A DNA stretch of 64,000 nucleotides from Dastarcus helophoroides (GCA_028583605.1 CM053335.1:11104053-11168052), one strand, 5' to 3'. Positions 1 through 12,490 are shown, numbered from the stretch's first letter. Numbers and translations are program-made. The notes: a model not told the origin generated them from the letters alone.

Positions 1-167
1 CTTCCGAGATTAATCTTCAACTGAAAAACTTAAAAATTACATGTCTCAACTTTAGCTTCAAAATTATTTGACTTGTTCCAGACATATCGAGCTTCAATGT
101 CAAGATTTCAAAGTCACGAAATCGATATTTCAGTTAATACTGCATTAATATAAAATTATTGCTCCCT

Positions 168-367
168 GAAATTAGGAAAGATTCAAAAAACACAACAACA
201 GTTACTCTAATGCCTTTTGATAGCCAAGCTGTCATCTTCAGAAAGATAGAGTTTTTTTTTATTTAAAAAATACAAAAGTTGCTCTAATACGTTTCGATGG
301 CCAAACTATCATCTCCAGAGAGATACAGTATTTTTTAATCTTTTTTGGTTTCAGATGACAGGATTTG
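168..367 (-). repeat. Penelope-derived hammerhead-like repeat, two tandem minus copies
   Basis: Two partial copies of a repeat that recurs through the window lie here in minus orientation, followed by a short plus-strand tail, so the unit is partly palindromic. Each copy shows the core pattern on the minus strand: C-T-G-[A/G]-A-G-A, a small hairpin (GATAGT/GCCATC in the second copy), then A-A-A or G-A-A-A. In the first copy (about 203-248) the second core block reads AAAA; in the second (about 281-324) the first block reads CTGGAGA. Both are therefore decayed relative to the consensus. Mariner copy 1 has inserted at the end of the tail. Bases 1-167 show nothing I can name. Confidence 0.6.
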
Positions 368-369
368 TA

Positions 370-1642
370 CAAGGGTAAATCAAATATGAACCGGAATTTG
401 TTTTTAAACATTTATTGGTACAAGATACATATATGAAAGTTATTAATTATTTTTCTACATAATCTCCTGATTTTGTTATGCATTTTTCCCAACGGATTGG
501 AAGTTTTTTAATGCTATCATCATAAAAAAGGGGCGTGTTTGCAGCCAATTGCGCACAAATGTCTCAATAGCAGCATCATCATGGAATCGCTCATCTCTTA
601 GCGTTTCTTTCAGTGGCTCAAACATATGATAATCACATGGTGATAAATCGGGACTATAACGAGGGTGTTCTAATGTTGCCCAATGCATTTCCTCTAATTT
701 TTGATGTGTCAGAATGAGGCGGGCATTGTCGTGAAGCAAAATCATATTTCTGATCGAAAATTCGCGCCCCTTTCACCAATAAGCACGTTTTACCTCATCC
801 AATAGCTGGCAGTAGTAGGCAGCATTAACTGTACCATATTCATGCAGAAAATCGACGTGCACAACTCTTTTAAAATCCCATAACTCTGACGCAAGAACCT
901 TTCCAGCCGAGAGATGAGTTTTTGCCTTGACGAGTGCACCTTCCCCCTTTCTCCTCCACTAGATGCTTGCTTGTTTAGATTCAGGGGTGTAATGGTGGAG
1001 CCAAGTTTCTCGTAACGATACGTTGCAAAAAACCATCACCTTCACGTTAAAAATGTCCAAGATGGCACTGACACATCTCCAGATGTTGTTGTTTCTGTTT
1101 TTCAGTCAGAAGACGAGGTACCCATCTAATAAAAATTTTTCGAAACCCCGGCTTATCTGTAATGGTGGATTGACCACTCCCAAAACTTATCCCTATCTGA
1201 GCTGCAATTTTACCAACAGTGGTCACCTTTCAAAAGGCGTTGAATAGCTTTAATCTTGTCCGCAAACACATTGGTCCCAGAACGACGAGCCTGGGGTACA
1301 TTTTCAACTTAAGTTTGCCCTTCCAAAAATTCGTTGTGCTGTTCATACACTTGAGTATTTTTCAAACAAGTATTCCTAAACTGTGCTTCTAGTCTACGAA
1401 GAATTTCGGCGGGCTTTACACCTTCAACGGCAAGAAGTTTAATAATAATGCGTTGCGCAACGTGCGGATGAATCTCTAGCACACTCATTGTATTTACAAC
1501 TGACGGACAGCGAGAACGGAATTCGCTTGAGCGCGGGAGGTCACGTGATATCCCTACCTAACATGTCTAAGAGTATGCGCACACTACCGACGCCCTCATG
1601 TCGACATGATAGAAATTCTGGTTCATATTTGGTTTACCCTCG
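370..1642 (-). mobile_element. mariner transposon, copy 1
   Basis: A 1273-bp element of the usual mariner size. The left end reads CAAGGGTAAATCAAATATGA and the right end is its imperfect inverse (CGAGGGTAAACCAAATATGA on the minus strand). TA lies at 368-369 and 1643-1644, the expected mariner target duplication. The transposase is coded on the minus strand. The element sits in the tail of a Penelope-derived repeat. Ends and TA sites are seen directly; the family is assigned from the transposase. Confidence 0.88.
476..1488 (-). pseudogene. mariner transposase, decayed
   Basis: Minus-strand reading from an ATG at 1488 to a TAA at 476-478 spans about 337 codons, close to the mariner norm of about 345. 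Mariner features appear in order: an N-terminal helix-turn-helix region with a YEQHNEFLEGQ block (normally Y-x-W-x-x-x-F-x-x-G), a V-E-N-x-P-x-A-R-R linker, the WVPRLLTEKQK block, the second catalytic Asp in HDNAR, and the third in YSPDLSPCDYHMFEPLK, spaced as in a D,D34D transposase. An in-frame TAA follows FLEGQT, and frameshifts occur downstream, for example near 1230. The C-terminal 89 codons (476-745) remain open. It cannot make a full transposase as it stands. Confidence 0.85.
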
Positions 1643-1853
1643 TACATCAACTAAATCATGATTTTTTTGTGACCAAATTAATCCTCTAGTTTATTATAAA
1701 ATATTTTCTTTTTCTAATCATTGATTAGCGGTATTTGCGTGGGTCATCGAGGACTAACGCTGGGTAAAACTACAACTCTTACGTAACATAGTTTTCGAAG
1801 AAAATCTCTTTGTGACAGAAGGACGGAGGGACACAAAAGTGACGTTATAAGGA
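1427..1853. repeat. duplicated segment: mariner 5' part plus flank (partner at 8255-8655)
   Basis: The start of the mariner transposase, its outer end and about 200 bp beyond it match 8255-8655 with scattered differences. Shared landmarks include the terminal inverted repeat, a GACCAAATTAATCC block and the stretch GGTCATCGAGGACTAACGCT. Because sequence outside the mariner end is shared, this is a duplication of genomic DNA or of a larger repeat, not two independent insertions. Confidence 0.75.
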
Positions 1854-1855
1854 TT

Positions 1856-3262
1856 CCGTTTTTTTTCTTTTAAGGTACAAAACCATAAAAACGTCCCCAC
1901 TCTAATTCAGTTGCTAATCTGTGGAAGTTTCATTATCTTATCCCAAAAACGTCAAATCGCAGCACGTCAACGAAACACAAGGACTTCGAGGCGTCATTCA
2001 AATGCTAATCAGTTATTTTGTTTTACGAATTTAAAGCCCACAAGAAAGCACGACGCGCTATTGAATAGAAAGACCACCTCAAAGAACGGGTCAAGCTGTG
2101 AAATATTATCACTTTATTATTCTAAAAAATCTAATCGGCGTTGCATCTGACGTCTCAATACAACACAAGGGATGAAAAGGTGTAAGAGGTTGCACAAAAG
2201 GGTTGTTGCCATTGCCAAACACTCACGGACACACGTGGAGAACTAACGGTATGCTTTATCGCGATATTAATGGGTAAAGAATGACACAGAAACGCAACGG
2301 TTGATTATTTTGAAGTGTTATGGAATATTTCCTAAATTTCAAGGTGGTTCATCTCAGAAAGAGATAACTGATCAACTGATAAAGATATAATATTTATTGG
2401 TTGTCAGTGCGAGGCTTCCGCACTGTAACAGTCCCTATATCTTGAGTTTGATCTTTCACAAAATTTCATGAGGAACATTATTCGCTATCACCGTCACTGT
2501 CGGTTTCACTTGTACATGATATGTAATCAACTATCCAAGGTTACAAACAGAACGCCCAAATTCGTTGTAGCATTGACTGAGACGAATTTGTTTTGCTTTA
2601 ATTGTGAACCAATTAGTAGAACACCTATTAGTAGGTTTTTATTTCTGCTTGAGATGAGCTGTGCAAAAAACTTTACGTAAAGCTAGTTTCACATCAATAA
2701 AAATTTGTTTCTTGTTCTATTCACGCAATTTCAATTACAGGTAATGTTTGTTTTGTATAGAAAATAATTATATTTTGTGTTGTACCAACGAATTCATTGA
2801 TGCAAACTGTTTAAATACAAAACCTTTGAGTATAGAGCAAAAGGTGTGAACATATTCCAAGACTTTTTGACTCATATAGTATAAATTTTTTTTAAACAAA
2901 AAAACTAGATTTAACCGAAGAATATAATGCAGATCAAATTTATTCCTTATATTATTTCATTTAAATGAATATTTTTGGAGTTAACACATGTTTATTAAAT
3001 TGCCCACAATTCAGTAATTGCGGTTGGCATCGAACATTTTAGCACAATAAGAGGCGATCCCACAACCTTCGACTCATTGCGAATTAATGCTTTTTACCTG
3101 AGGCATGATCAACACAGTTACCAGTTCCATAAATATTACGATTGATTGCAAAAACATGTGTGTTTGGAAATAGACAATCTCTTTATTTTTCAATTAGAAC
3201 ACAGGACGATTTGGATGAAATTTTAAATTCATACATAAATAAAAATGATTTAATTTAGTTTA
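1856..3262. other. no gene recognised
   Basis: About 1.4 kb without a recognisable gene. Two short ATG frames (1911-2150, 2468-2680) have no motif, no family resemblance and no splice context that I could defend. Confidence 0.4.
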
Positions 3263-4322
3263 TTCGACTGCAGTGGCGGCTCGCGTATAGGCATTGTGGA
3301 ACTGCAGCACCCCCAATTTGGCTTACAAGTTTTTTCTCAAAATTTTCCGAAGACTTTTCCTTAAACAATTTTTTGTAGAAATTTTAAATTTTCTCTGATT
3401 TTTTTTTATAGAAATGTTAAGTTTCTTTTCGAAGTTACTAACTTTTAAAATTTATTTTAATTGTTTTTCTAATTTTTGTAAAAATTTTGAGAAAATAATT
3501 AAAATTTCAAAATAAAATCTAAATTCAACTCTTTTTGCATTTTAATACCTCTCTAAAAATAATTAATAGCGAATATTCGAGTTTTTACCTGAAATCTCAA
3601 TTTCAACTCTTTTGTATAAAAATGTTATGTTTCTTCCAGATATTTCAATTCATTTAGGGAAATTTCAATTGTTTTCTGTAAAGTTTCCATTTTTCCTCAA
3701 TATTTTATAAAACGAATATTTTTAAAAATTCCTATTTTCCCTGAAAATTTTGTTCCTAAAAGTTCTTCTAGAAATTTCAATCTCTCCAGATTTTTTCTGT
3801 TCCTCTAATTTGCTTTAAAACTGTCAAGTTTTTTCACTAGACTTTGATATTTCATAGTTCATTTTATTTTCTAATTTTCATGAAAATGTTTAGCAAAAAA
3901 AAAAACCTAAAATTTCTATGAAAATGTCTACATTTTAGAAAAAAGGAAGACATTTAAAAATAAATTAATTTTCAACTCCTTTCGCATTTCGATATTTTTT
4001 AAAATTAAATAACCGTGTCTTGGATTATTTTCGTAAAATTTTAATGTCAATCTTTCTGTAAAGATATTTCACATTTTTTCTCAAATTTCGATTTGCTCTA
4101 AGAAATTTTGATTTTTTTTCCCATAAAATTTGGGTTTTTCTCTAAACATTTTATACAAAGGAATTTTTTTAGAATTTCGACTTTTGCTAGAGATTTTGTC
4201 GTTAAAATATTTGTTCTTGTAAAAATTTTGATTTCTCTAATTTGTAGAAATGTTAAAGTTTTTCAGAAACGTTAATGTTTTAAAGTTCCTTTTATTTTGT
4301 AATTTTGATAAGAAACTCTGAA

Positions 4323-4738
4323 AATTATAAGTACTAACTGACCCAGGCGAACTTCGTACCATTTCAAAATTAATAAATATTGTGTTAACTCATTAGCCTA
4401 ATTACATTTTACATTAAAATATTTAATACGCTCACCCATTTCCAGATGAATCCTACGCGAAAAACCGCTAAAAACGGGCCATATTCAAAACAGATACAAA
4501 GCCATCTATTGGAAACTGATTACAACACATTTACGGTTAGTGTAGGTTGCGGTAAACTTCTGTCATGTTCCTGTTATGAATTACAGATGACGCTGTACAC
4601 GGATTCCTTATAAAACATGTGAATTTTTTCAATATTTTAGCCTTTATGCTGCTAAAGAACATAAAAATCTGTTTAGCCGTTCTGGACTTGTAAATGGCGT
4701 AATAACACGACTTTGTTTTATGTATCTAGATAAATTTA
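4323..4738 (+). mobile_element. probable non-LTR (RTE-like) or SINE tail nested in hAT-1
   Basis: A block of mixed composition inside the AT filler. It opens with TGACCCAGGCGAACTTCGTA and closes with a CAGCCGTT-like stretch (TTTAGCCGTTCTGGACTTGT) and CACGACTTTGTTTTATGTAT followed by CTAGAT. From memory these are typical of the 3' part of RTE-type non-LTR elements and derived SINEs in insects. There is no coding region. Assignment is by remembered resemblance only. Confidence 0.4.
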
Positions 4739-5330
4739 GAGAAAAAAACTCCAAATTTGCATAAAAATAAGAAAACTTTGAGAAAAATATTAGAATTTCA
4801 AGAAAAAAGGAACCTTGTAAATTTCGACATTTTTTGAAATTTGATTTTCTCTAAAAAAAATTACTACTACTGTAGGACCAAAGAAAATTCTGAGTCGAAA
4901 TTTCCAATTTTTCTAAAAATGTTAAATTTATTCTTAAAATTCTCAAGTTCATATTTCTTTAAGTGCAAATTTTGAAGAAAAAGCAGATCATATTTCAAGG
5001 AAAAGTTGAAATTTCTTATTTGTATACAAAATTTTTGAAATAAAGAACAATTTAGGAATCAAAGAAAAAAAAACAATTGTTAAAAATAAATTAATTGTCA
5101 AAAATATTCCTAAAATTTCGACTTTTAAAGTGAGAATTATTGAAATTTTCGCTAAAAAGAGTCAACATTTCAAGAAAACTCTCAAAATTTAGAAAATATA
5201 AACAATCGAAATGTTGCAAAATAAAATTAATCAACAATTTAATGCTTAAAGTCAATATTTTGAGATTAGAATTTAAATTTTGGCAATTTATTTGTACATA
5301 AGCTGCAAGTTTTTTTAAAAAATTGTTCAG

Positions 5331-5492
5331 TTTCTCTCTGAAGATGACAGCTTGGCTGTCAAAACGCGTTGGAGCAAACTTTGTTGTGTTTTTTTAATCT
5401 TTATTGGTTTCAGGGGACAAGTTCTGTACTTCAATTTTTAAAGATAACCACGGACCAGTCCGTTCCACCAAACCAAAATTTGTTTTAAAGCT
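5331..5492 (+). repeat. Penelope-derived hammerhead-like repeat nested in hAT-1
   Basis: Plus-strand copy with CTGAAGA at 5338-5344, hairpin arms GACAGC and GCTGTC, then AAAACGCGTTGGAGC (consensus has GAAACGCGTTAGAGC). The shared tail follows: a TTGTTGTGTTTTTTTAATC block, GGTTTCAGGGGACAAG, and CAGTCCGTTCCACCA near the end. The second core block has lost its G. Confidence 0.7.
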
Positions 5493-7611
5493 TCGCACAA
5501 TTTTAAAAATCGAAATTTTTGTTACTAGGAGTAATATTTATTTTAATATAGTAATAAATAAATAATAAATATAATAATAATACCAAAAAATTTAAATTTA
5601 AAAAGAAAAAAATTACCAACTATAAAAAATAAAGCCAAAGTTATCAGAAAAGCCAAAGTTTGGAAAATAGTGGAATTTTTAAAAACTTCGAAATTTTCCT
5701 AGAAAGTCAAATTTCCAAAGAAAAATAAGAATTTTGAGAAAAGTTAATATTTAAAAAAATAATTTTTAAAATAGTAGACATTTTAAATAATTTTGCGAAT
5801 GGAAAAGGGCAACATTTTGGAAAAATATCGACATTTAAAATAAATTGCAGAATTTTTAATTAAATTTTCAAAGAAGATGAATTTTTAAATATTGGAGAAA
5901 ACTCAAAATAATCAAAAAATTCGTAATTATTATAAAGGTTGAAATTTTAAAAAATAAGAATATGGAAAAAGTCGAAATTTTGAGTAGTTCAAATTTAAAA
6001 TTGAAAAAATTTAAAATAAAAACTCATTTTTTTAAAGCTGAAGATTTAATTGAAAATGTTTGAAAAATATAATACTTTGAAAAAAGTTCGAACCTTTAAA
6101 AGAAAGTGAAGTTTTCATAAAGAATCGAAATTTTGAAAAAAAGTCGACGTTTTGAAATGGAGTCGAAATTTTTAGAAAAATTCGAAATTTTACGAATTGG
6201 TCAAAAAGTTTAAAACGAGTTTTTAAAAAATGTCTCATAAAAGAAAAATCAAAATTTTTAAAAAAAGAATCGACAGTTTGCAAAGAATATCGACATTTTG
6301 AAAATAGTTGAAATTAAAAAATTGGTCGAAATTTTTAAGTGTTTCAAAAATTTTTAATTTTGAAAAATGGCTAAAATTTTGAAAAATTCGAACATTTGAA
6401 AAAACCGAAAAAGTGCAGATTAAAGAAAAGCTTAAAATTTTCAAAAAAAAAGTCAATATTTTTTGACACTGAACTTTCTAAATTTTGAGAAATATGTAAA
6501 ATGTATAAAAAATTTAAGGATAATCCAAAAATTTTTCAAAAACTTTCAAATTTCCAAAAGAAGTCAAAATTTTGAAAATGGAGAAATTTTCAAACAAATA
6601 GGTCGAAATCGTATAGTCCAAATTAAAAAAAATATCAAAACTTTAAAAAAGTAGACACATTCAATATATCTGAGAATTATTATCAAATTTTTAAAACAAT
6701 TCGAAATTTTAAAAAAGTTTAAATTTTGAATAATTGGGAACTTTCACCCAATAAAAACCAAAATTTTCGAAGCCGGAATATTGAAAACAAGTCAAAAATT
6801 ATTAAGTAGATCAAGGTTTTCAAAAGTCGAAATACTAAGAAGTTAAAATTTTAAAAAAGTTTAAATTTTTGGCGCTTAAAATTTTGAACCACGGTTGAAG
6901 ATTTTTTTAAAAAAATTAAAATTTTATGAAATGTCTCCATTTTTAAAAAATCAAAACTTTGCAAAAATAGTCGAAATTTTGAAAAATGGTCGACATTTAA
7001 AAAACAGTCGAAATTATTAGGAATCGAAATTTTTAATAAAAATATTATAATTTTTCAAAAGAAAATGATAACACTTTGAAAAAAGTCGAAAATTTAAAAA
7101 GTCAAAAGTTCAAGAAAAGTCAAAAGTTACAAATGCAAATTTTCAGAAAAAGTGTAAGGTAAAAATTTTCAAAGGGTGAAAATTAAAAAAAAATGTACCT
7201 AATTTTCAGAAAAAAAATTTTAAAAAAAGAAAACACCGAAAAGTTCAAATATTTTCGAAAATGAAGATATTTTTAAAAGTGTATATACAAATTTTCGGAA
7301 AAGTCAATACTTAAAAATAAAATAAAGTTGAAATTACAAGAAAAGTCTAAATTTTGAAATACAATCGAAATTTGGAAAAAATCCAGTCTTTCAATAAACG
7401 CGACATTATTCAAAATTTTTCATTGTGAAGTTTTCTAAGAAATCTAAAATTTTCGAAAAGTAGGTAACGTTTTGAAAATGTCGAAATTTTAAGTCGAAAT
7501 TTTAAAAAGTTAATATTTTGAAGAAATTGACATTTTGGATCAAATGTAAAACACTAAACTTTGTCGCGGCACCCCCATTAGTTTTGACTACGAGCCGCCA
7601 CTGTTCGACTG

Positions 7612-7874
7612 CCACATTTCAAAACACAATAACCAACAATTTTTCAAAAATTAGCTTTCAATTCTCCACCAGTATTAAGCTACTTCTACGTCTTTGCAGT
7701 TAAAAAAACGCACCTCTTCTATTGACGAAAACTGCTAAGGATGTTTAGTATGGTGCTGCGTTTGGCTATTTTTCTTCACCTAGATTTTCACGAAGTTGAA
7801 AACTGATTACAAAACTGCTCAGTTCTTTTAATTATATGTGAAATCCTTTGATTCCTTCTTAGATTATCAAAACT
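7612..7874. other. no gene recognised
   Basis: Sequence outside hAT-1 before the next repeat; nothing recognisable. A short frame beginning at 7518 spans the hAT-1 end and is therefore not a host gene. Confidence 0.4.
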
Positions 7875-8235
7875 GAAAATTTTGGTGGAACGGACTGGTC
7901 ATTGGTTATCTTCAAAAATTGAAATACAAATCTTGTCCCCTGAAACCAAGAAAGATTCAAAGACATAACAAAGATTGCTGTAACGCTAGCGATAGCCAAG
8001 CTATCATCTTCAGAGAGATACTGACTGATCTGAAAATGATAGCTTGGATATCAAAATTTCAACTTTTTTAAAGAATTCCACTTTTTTGAAAATGCTAATA
8101 AATTGAAATACAAATCTTGTCCCCTGAAACCAAGAAAGATAACGCGTTAGAGCAACCTATGTTGTGTTTTTTAATCTTTCTTGGTTTCAAGGGACAAGAT
8201 TTGTATTTCAATTTTTAAAACTGAAAAGGCAAAAA
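7875..8235. repeat. Penelope-derived palindromic repeat
   Basis: A minus-oriented copy (7875-8030, running from GGTGGAACGGACTGGTC through CCCCTGAAACCAAGAAAGAT to the core) is followed by a second minus tail piece and a plus-oriented tail (8140-8220), giving a head-to-head palindrome. In the minus copy CTGAAGA (complement of 8007-8013) and the hairpin GATAGC/GCTATC are intact, but the next block reads GCTAGCGTT instead of GAAACGCGTT. Confidence 0.7.
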
Positions 8236-8254
8236 AAAGGAGTTAATATGTTGC

Positions 8255-8655
8255 GGCAAGAAGTTTAATAATAATGGGTTGCGCAACGTGCGGATGAACC
8301 TCTTGCCCACTTATTGTATTTACAACTAACGGACAGCGAGAAAGGAATTTGCTTGAGCGCAGGATGTCCTCACCTAATATGTCTAAGACTATGCGCACAC
8401 CCCCGCCCTTATGACGACATCCGGTTCATATTTGATTTTCCATCGTAGATCAAGTAAAATATGATTTTTCGGTGACCAAATTAATCCCCTATTTTGTTAT
8501 AAAATATTTTATTTTTCTAATCATTGGTTGGCGATATTTGCGTAGGTCATCGAGGACTAACGCTGCAAATCCTTGCGTTACATCGTTTGCGAAGAAAACC
8601 TTTTTGTGTCAGAAGGACGAATGAACGCGAGAGTGACATTATAAGGATTATAAGG
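8255..8655 (-). mobile_element. partial mariner (5' end) plus duplicated flank
   Basis: Matches the transposase start, outer terminal repeat and flanking 200 bp of mariner copy 1 (1427-1853). The rest of the transposase is absent. The segment is bracketed by two direct copies of about 75 bp of a Penelope tail plus the block ACTGAAAAGGCAAAA (8184-8254 and 8665-8730), so the whole arrangement looks like a recombination product. A 77-codon frame at 8524-8757 crosses these joins and is not a gene. Confidence 0.7.
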
Positions 8656-8739
8656 TTTCAAGGGACAAGATTTGTATTTCAATTTTTAAAACTGAAAAGG
8701 CAAAATAAAGTAGTTAGTATGTTGTGTAGGTATAATGTT

Positions 8740-9400
8740 GTGGAAGCCCTAGAGTAATATAATGCAAGTTAAATATGTTTTTAGGGGCGTCTGTTGTTCA
8801 TGAGGGGTCGCGTGCATCGATACCAATTTATCACTTACATATGCGATTAGTCTGGTAGCATATGCCGAAACGTCGAAAGAATATTTATTTGCTACCAGCC
8901 ATCTCTATTGTTATCGCGTTGTAAACTATTATAGTCAGACGAAGAAGGCGATATTTTTCGGTAGACTTTTATTTAAATGTGTTGAACGTTCCACTCTTCA
9001 CGCTCGGTAGAAAATTGAAACCAATTTTAAGTGCTTGCAGCTCAAAGTATATCAATTTATTTAAATTAGGGTTAAGGCGGGGGTGAATAAATTTCAATGA
9101 GGCATTATTTAAAACGAATAAATTTGGCTCGTGTGCTTTCACAAACTTTTTCTATTTCATTTTTCTAATTAACTAAGAAATAGTTGTTTAAGTTTAGTTT
9201 TCTCAAATTACTTTTCAGCCTGAGAGAGGTAACGCTCAATTTTAATAGTGGTCACCTGCGGCTTTGTCTGAATATGTTTTGAATATGATTTTTTTTATGT
9301 TAGTAGTTTATGATTCAAATTGTTAATAAAAAAACGAAACCAGTTTTAGCAATTTACCACTCGTTGTGAAGGGACGTATGTTTTCTTTGAATCTTGTCAA
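8740..9400. other. no gene recognised; weak hammerhead-like relic near 8839
   Basis: No coding region seen. At about 8839-8882 the plus strand reads GGTAGCATATGCCGAAACGT followed by CGAAAG, which resembles helix II, GAAA and the cleavage region of Penelope hammerheads, but the CTGANGA block is not recognisable. Confidence 0.3.
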
Positions 9401-9406
9401 AATGTC

Positions 9407-9935
<529 letters not shown>

Positions 9936-10128
9936 ATTTTGTCCGGGCTAATCTCGGAAATTGCAAAATTGAATTTAATGAAACTTCTACTAAAATATAG
10001 ACTATTTGTAAGGGTTTCCTTTAGACTATTTTTTTCTAGTAAAATTCAACCTTTTACTTCTTGCTAACAATTTGATTTGAAGTTGTAACACAAAGCATAT
10101 GAAATTCCCAATGTTTACTGCTGATATA

Positions 10129-11763
10129 CGAGGGTAAATCATGTATGAATTGGAATTTGTTTTTAAAAATTTATTGGTACAAGATACATATTTGAAAGTT
10201 GTTAACTATTTTTCTACATAATATCCTGATTTTGCTATGCATTTTTCCCAACGGATTAGGAGTTTTTTAATGCCATCATCATAAAAAGAAGGGAGGCGTG
10301 TTTGCAGCAAATTGCCCACAAATCTCTCAACAGCAGCATCACCATGAAATCGCTCACCTTCTAGAGCTTCTTTCAGTTACCCAAACATATGATAATCGCA
10401 TGGTGATAAGTCGGGACTATAAGGAGGGTGTTCTAACGTTGCCCAATACATTTCCTCTTCTCTTTTTGATGTGTCAGATTGGCTAAGTGGGAGCGAGCAT
10501 TATCGTGAAGCACAATCACATTTCTGACCGAAAATTCGCGCTTTTTTCGCGATAATGCACATTCTACTTCATCCAACAGCTGGCAGTAGCAGGGAACATT
10601 AACCGTACGACGTTCATGCAGAAAACCAACGTGCACAACTAATCCCAAAACACTGCCTCAAGAACCTTTCCAGCTGAGAAGTTTTTGCCTTAACGAGTGC
10701 ACATTCTTCACCCCATTGCTTGTTAGATTCAGGGGTGTAATGGTGGACCCAAGTCTCATCACACATAACGATGCATTGCAAAAAACCATCACCTACACGT
10801 TGAAAACTTTCAAGATGATGCTGACAAATCTCCAGACGTTGTTGTTTCTGTTCTGAAGAACAGACTGAAGACTGACGTCAAAAAACGAGGTACCCAGAAA
10901 ATTTTCGAAATCCCAGCTCATCTATAATGATGGACTGAGCACTTTATTTAGAAAATTAACAAGCACGACTCGTTTAAAATCCCAAAACACTGCCGCACGA
11001 AACTTTGCAGCTCAGAGGCGAGTTTTTGCCTTGACTAGTGCACTTTTCCCCTTTCTTCTGCGCTCCATGTTTGCTTGTTTAGATTCAGGGGTGTAATGGT
11101 GGACCCAAGTCTCCTGTAACGATACGTTGCAAAAAACCATCACCTTCACGTTGAAAGCTTCCCAGATGGCGCTAACAAATCCGCAGACGTCGTCATTTCT
11201 GTGCTTCAGTCAAAAGATGTTGTTGTTTCCGTTTTTTAGTCAGAGGACGAGGTAACCACCTGGCAGAAATTTTTCAGAACCCCAGCTCATCTGTAATGAT
11301 GGATTGGGCACCCCCAAAGCTTATCCTTATCTGCAATTTCACTAACAGTGATCACCTTCCAAAAGGCGTTGACCAGCGTCAATCTTGTCCGCAGTTACAC
11401 TGGTCCGAGGACGACAAGCATGGGGTACATTTTCAACTAGAGTTTGTCCTTTCAAAAATTTTTTGAATCCTTCATACACTTGAGTTTTCTTCAAACAAGT
11501 ATCCCCAAACTGTACGTCTAGTCTACGAAGAATTTCGGCGAGCTTTACGCCTTCAACGCCAAGAAATTTATGCGTTGCGCTACGTGCGGATGAATCTCTT
11601 GCTCACTCATTGTATTTACAACTGACGAACGGCGTGAACGGAATTCGCTTAAGCGCAGATAGTCAGTGATATCCCCACCTAACATGTCTAAGAGTATGCT
11701 CACACTCCAGACGCCCTCACGGCCACATGGTTGAAATTCCGCTTCATATTTGGTTTACCCTCG
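10129..11763 (-). mobile_element. mariner transposon, copy 2, with internal duplication
   Basis: Left end CGAGGGTAAATCATGTATGA with TA at 10127-10128; right end is the inverse with TA at 11764-11765. Length 1635 bp is about 360 bp more than copy 1. The excess is explained by a segment present twice in direct orientation, about 10632-10940 and 10961-11312, covering the middle of the transposase. The two halves differ by many substitutions, so it may be a chimera of two diverged copies, not a recent tandem duplication. Confidence 0.85.
10235..11610 (-). pseudogene. mariner transposase, decayed and partly duplicated
   Basis: ATG at 11610, natural stop at about 10235 (TAG), minus strand. The best preserved piece (10433-10648) reads FLHERRTVN, CQLLDEVECALSRK, REFSVRNVIVLHDNARSHLA, the mariner core with the second catalytic Asp in HDNAR. 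The rest is broken by frameshifts, and the central part is present twice. It is the same family as copy 1, with which it shares the start, the stop region and both ends. Confidence 0.8.
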
Positions 11764-11766
11764 TAA

Positions 11767-11857
11767 TATTAGGCGTCACCTACAGTAATAGTACGCGTCA
11801 CCTACAATCATAGTACGCGTCACCTACAGTAATAGTACGCGTCACCTACAATTCTAG
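11767..11857 (+). repeat. 22-bp minisatellite, about 4 copies
   Basis: Tandem units of TAGTACGCGTCACCTACA plus four variable bases, starting three bases after the TA that flanks mariner copy 2. The first unit is slightly shorter. Confidence 0.92.
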
Positions 11858-11859
11858 CC

Positions 11860-12490
11860 TGCATTAGAGTAAGGAACGTGAACCATTGAATCAATATTTC
11901 TGTTAAAATCAAATGAGAAATTATTTTATTTAGAAATATTATTGGACCTTGCGCAAAGTAGCGAGGGAAGCTCCTATGCAGTAATAACGTGACAAATCTA
12001 GAGATCTGCAGAAAGTATTCATTGCAGTGAATCCACCAAACGTTTTTATATATTTTCTTTAAAACGTGACGGTTACTGATTAACCTATTTATCTCAAAAA
12101 AAGGGAAATCAAAGGAGCCGGGAGTCGTTCAACTTAGTCATTTAACTTAATTAGAGAAGATGCAAAATTGCATACAAAGAAATTAATGAATAAACATATA
12201 TTTACAGAGAAGGAATGTTTCTGCTCCTTGTTGATTACTAAAAGAAAACTTGAAAGGATAACTTGACAGGCATTAATTTTTTAATTACATCGAAATCTTC
12301 TCACGCTGAGTGTATGTTTCAATCATCCAGCCTAATTATCTGTAGGACACAATTCTCCCAATTTATCAAATTGATTCAAAACTACAACTTTTTCTTAATA
12401 TTTTAATACAAAGATCCCAAACATCTAAGCGATGAAATGAATAGATTCGCATCTTCAGAAGGACGAAGATTCTTTGTGAATTTCACCACA
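11860..12490. other. no gene recognised
   Basis: No coding region, RNA gene or repeat recognised. Confidence 0.4.

Larger units (their letters stand above)
3271..7603 (+). mobile_element. hAT transposon hAT-1, non-autonomous, perfect 8-bp target duplication
   Basis: The element begins CAGTGGCGGCTCG and ends with the inverse CGAGCCGCCACTG. It is flanked by identical 8-bp copies of TTCGACTG at 3263-3270 and 7604-7611, the hallmark of hAT insertion. Length is 4333 bp. Subterminal sequence on both sides contains a GCAGCACCCCC-type block (left) and GGCACCCCCATTAG (right). No transposase is visible. The body is mostly a degenerate short AT motif: T-rich on the left (3300-4320), A-rich on the right (4740-7560), with other elements nested inside. 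Related copies are at 36252-39501 and 24025-25380. Confidence 0.9.
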
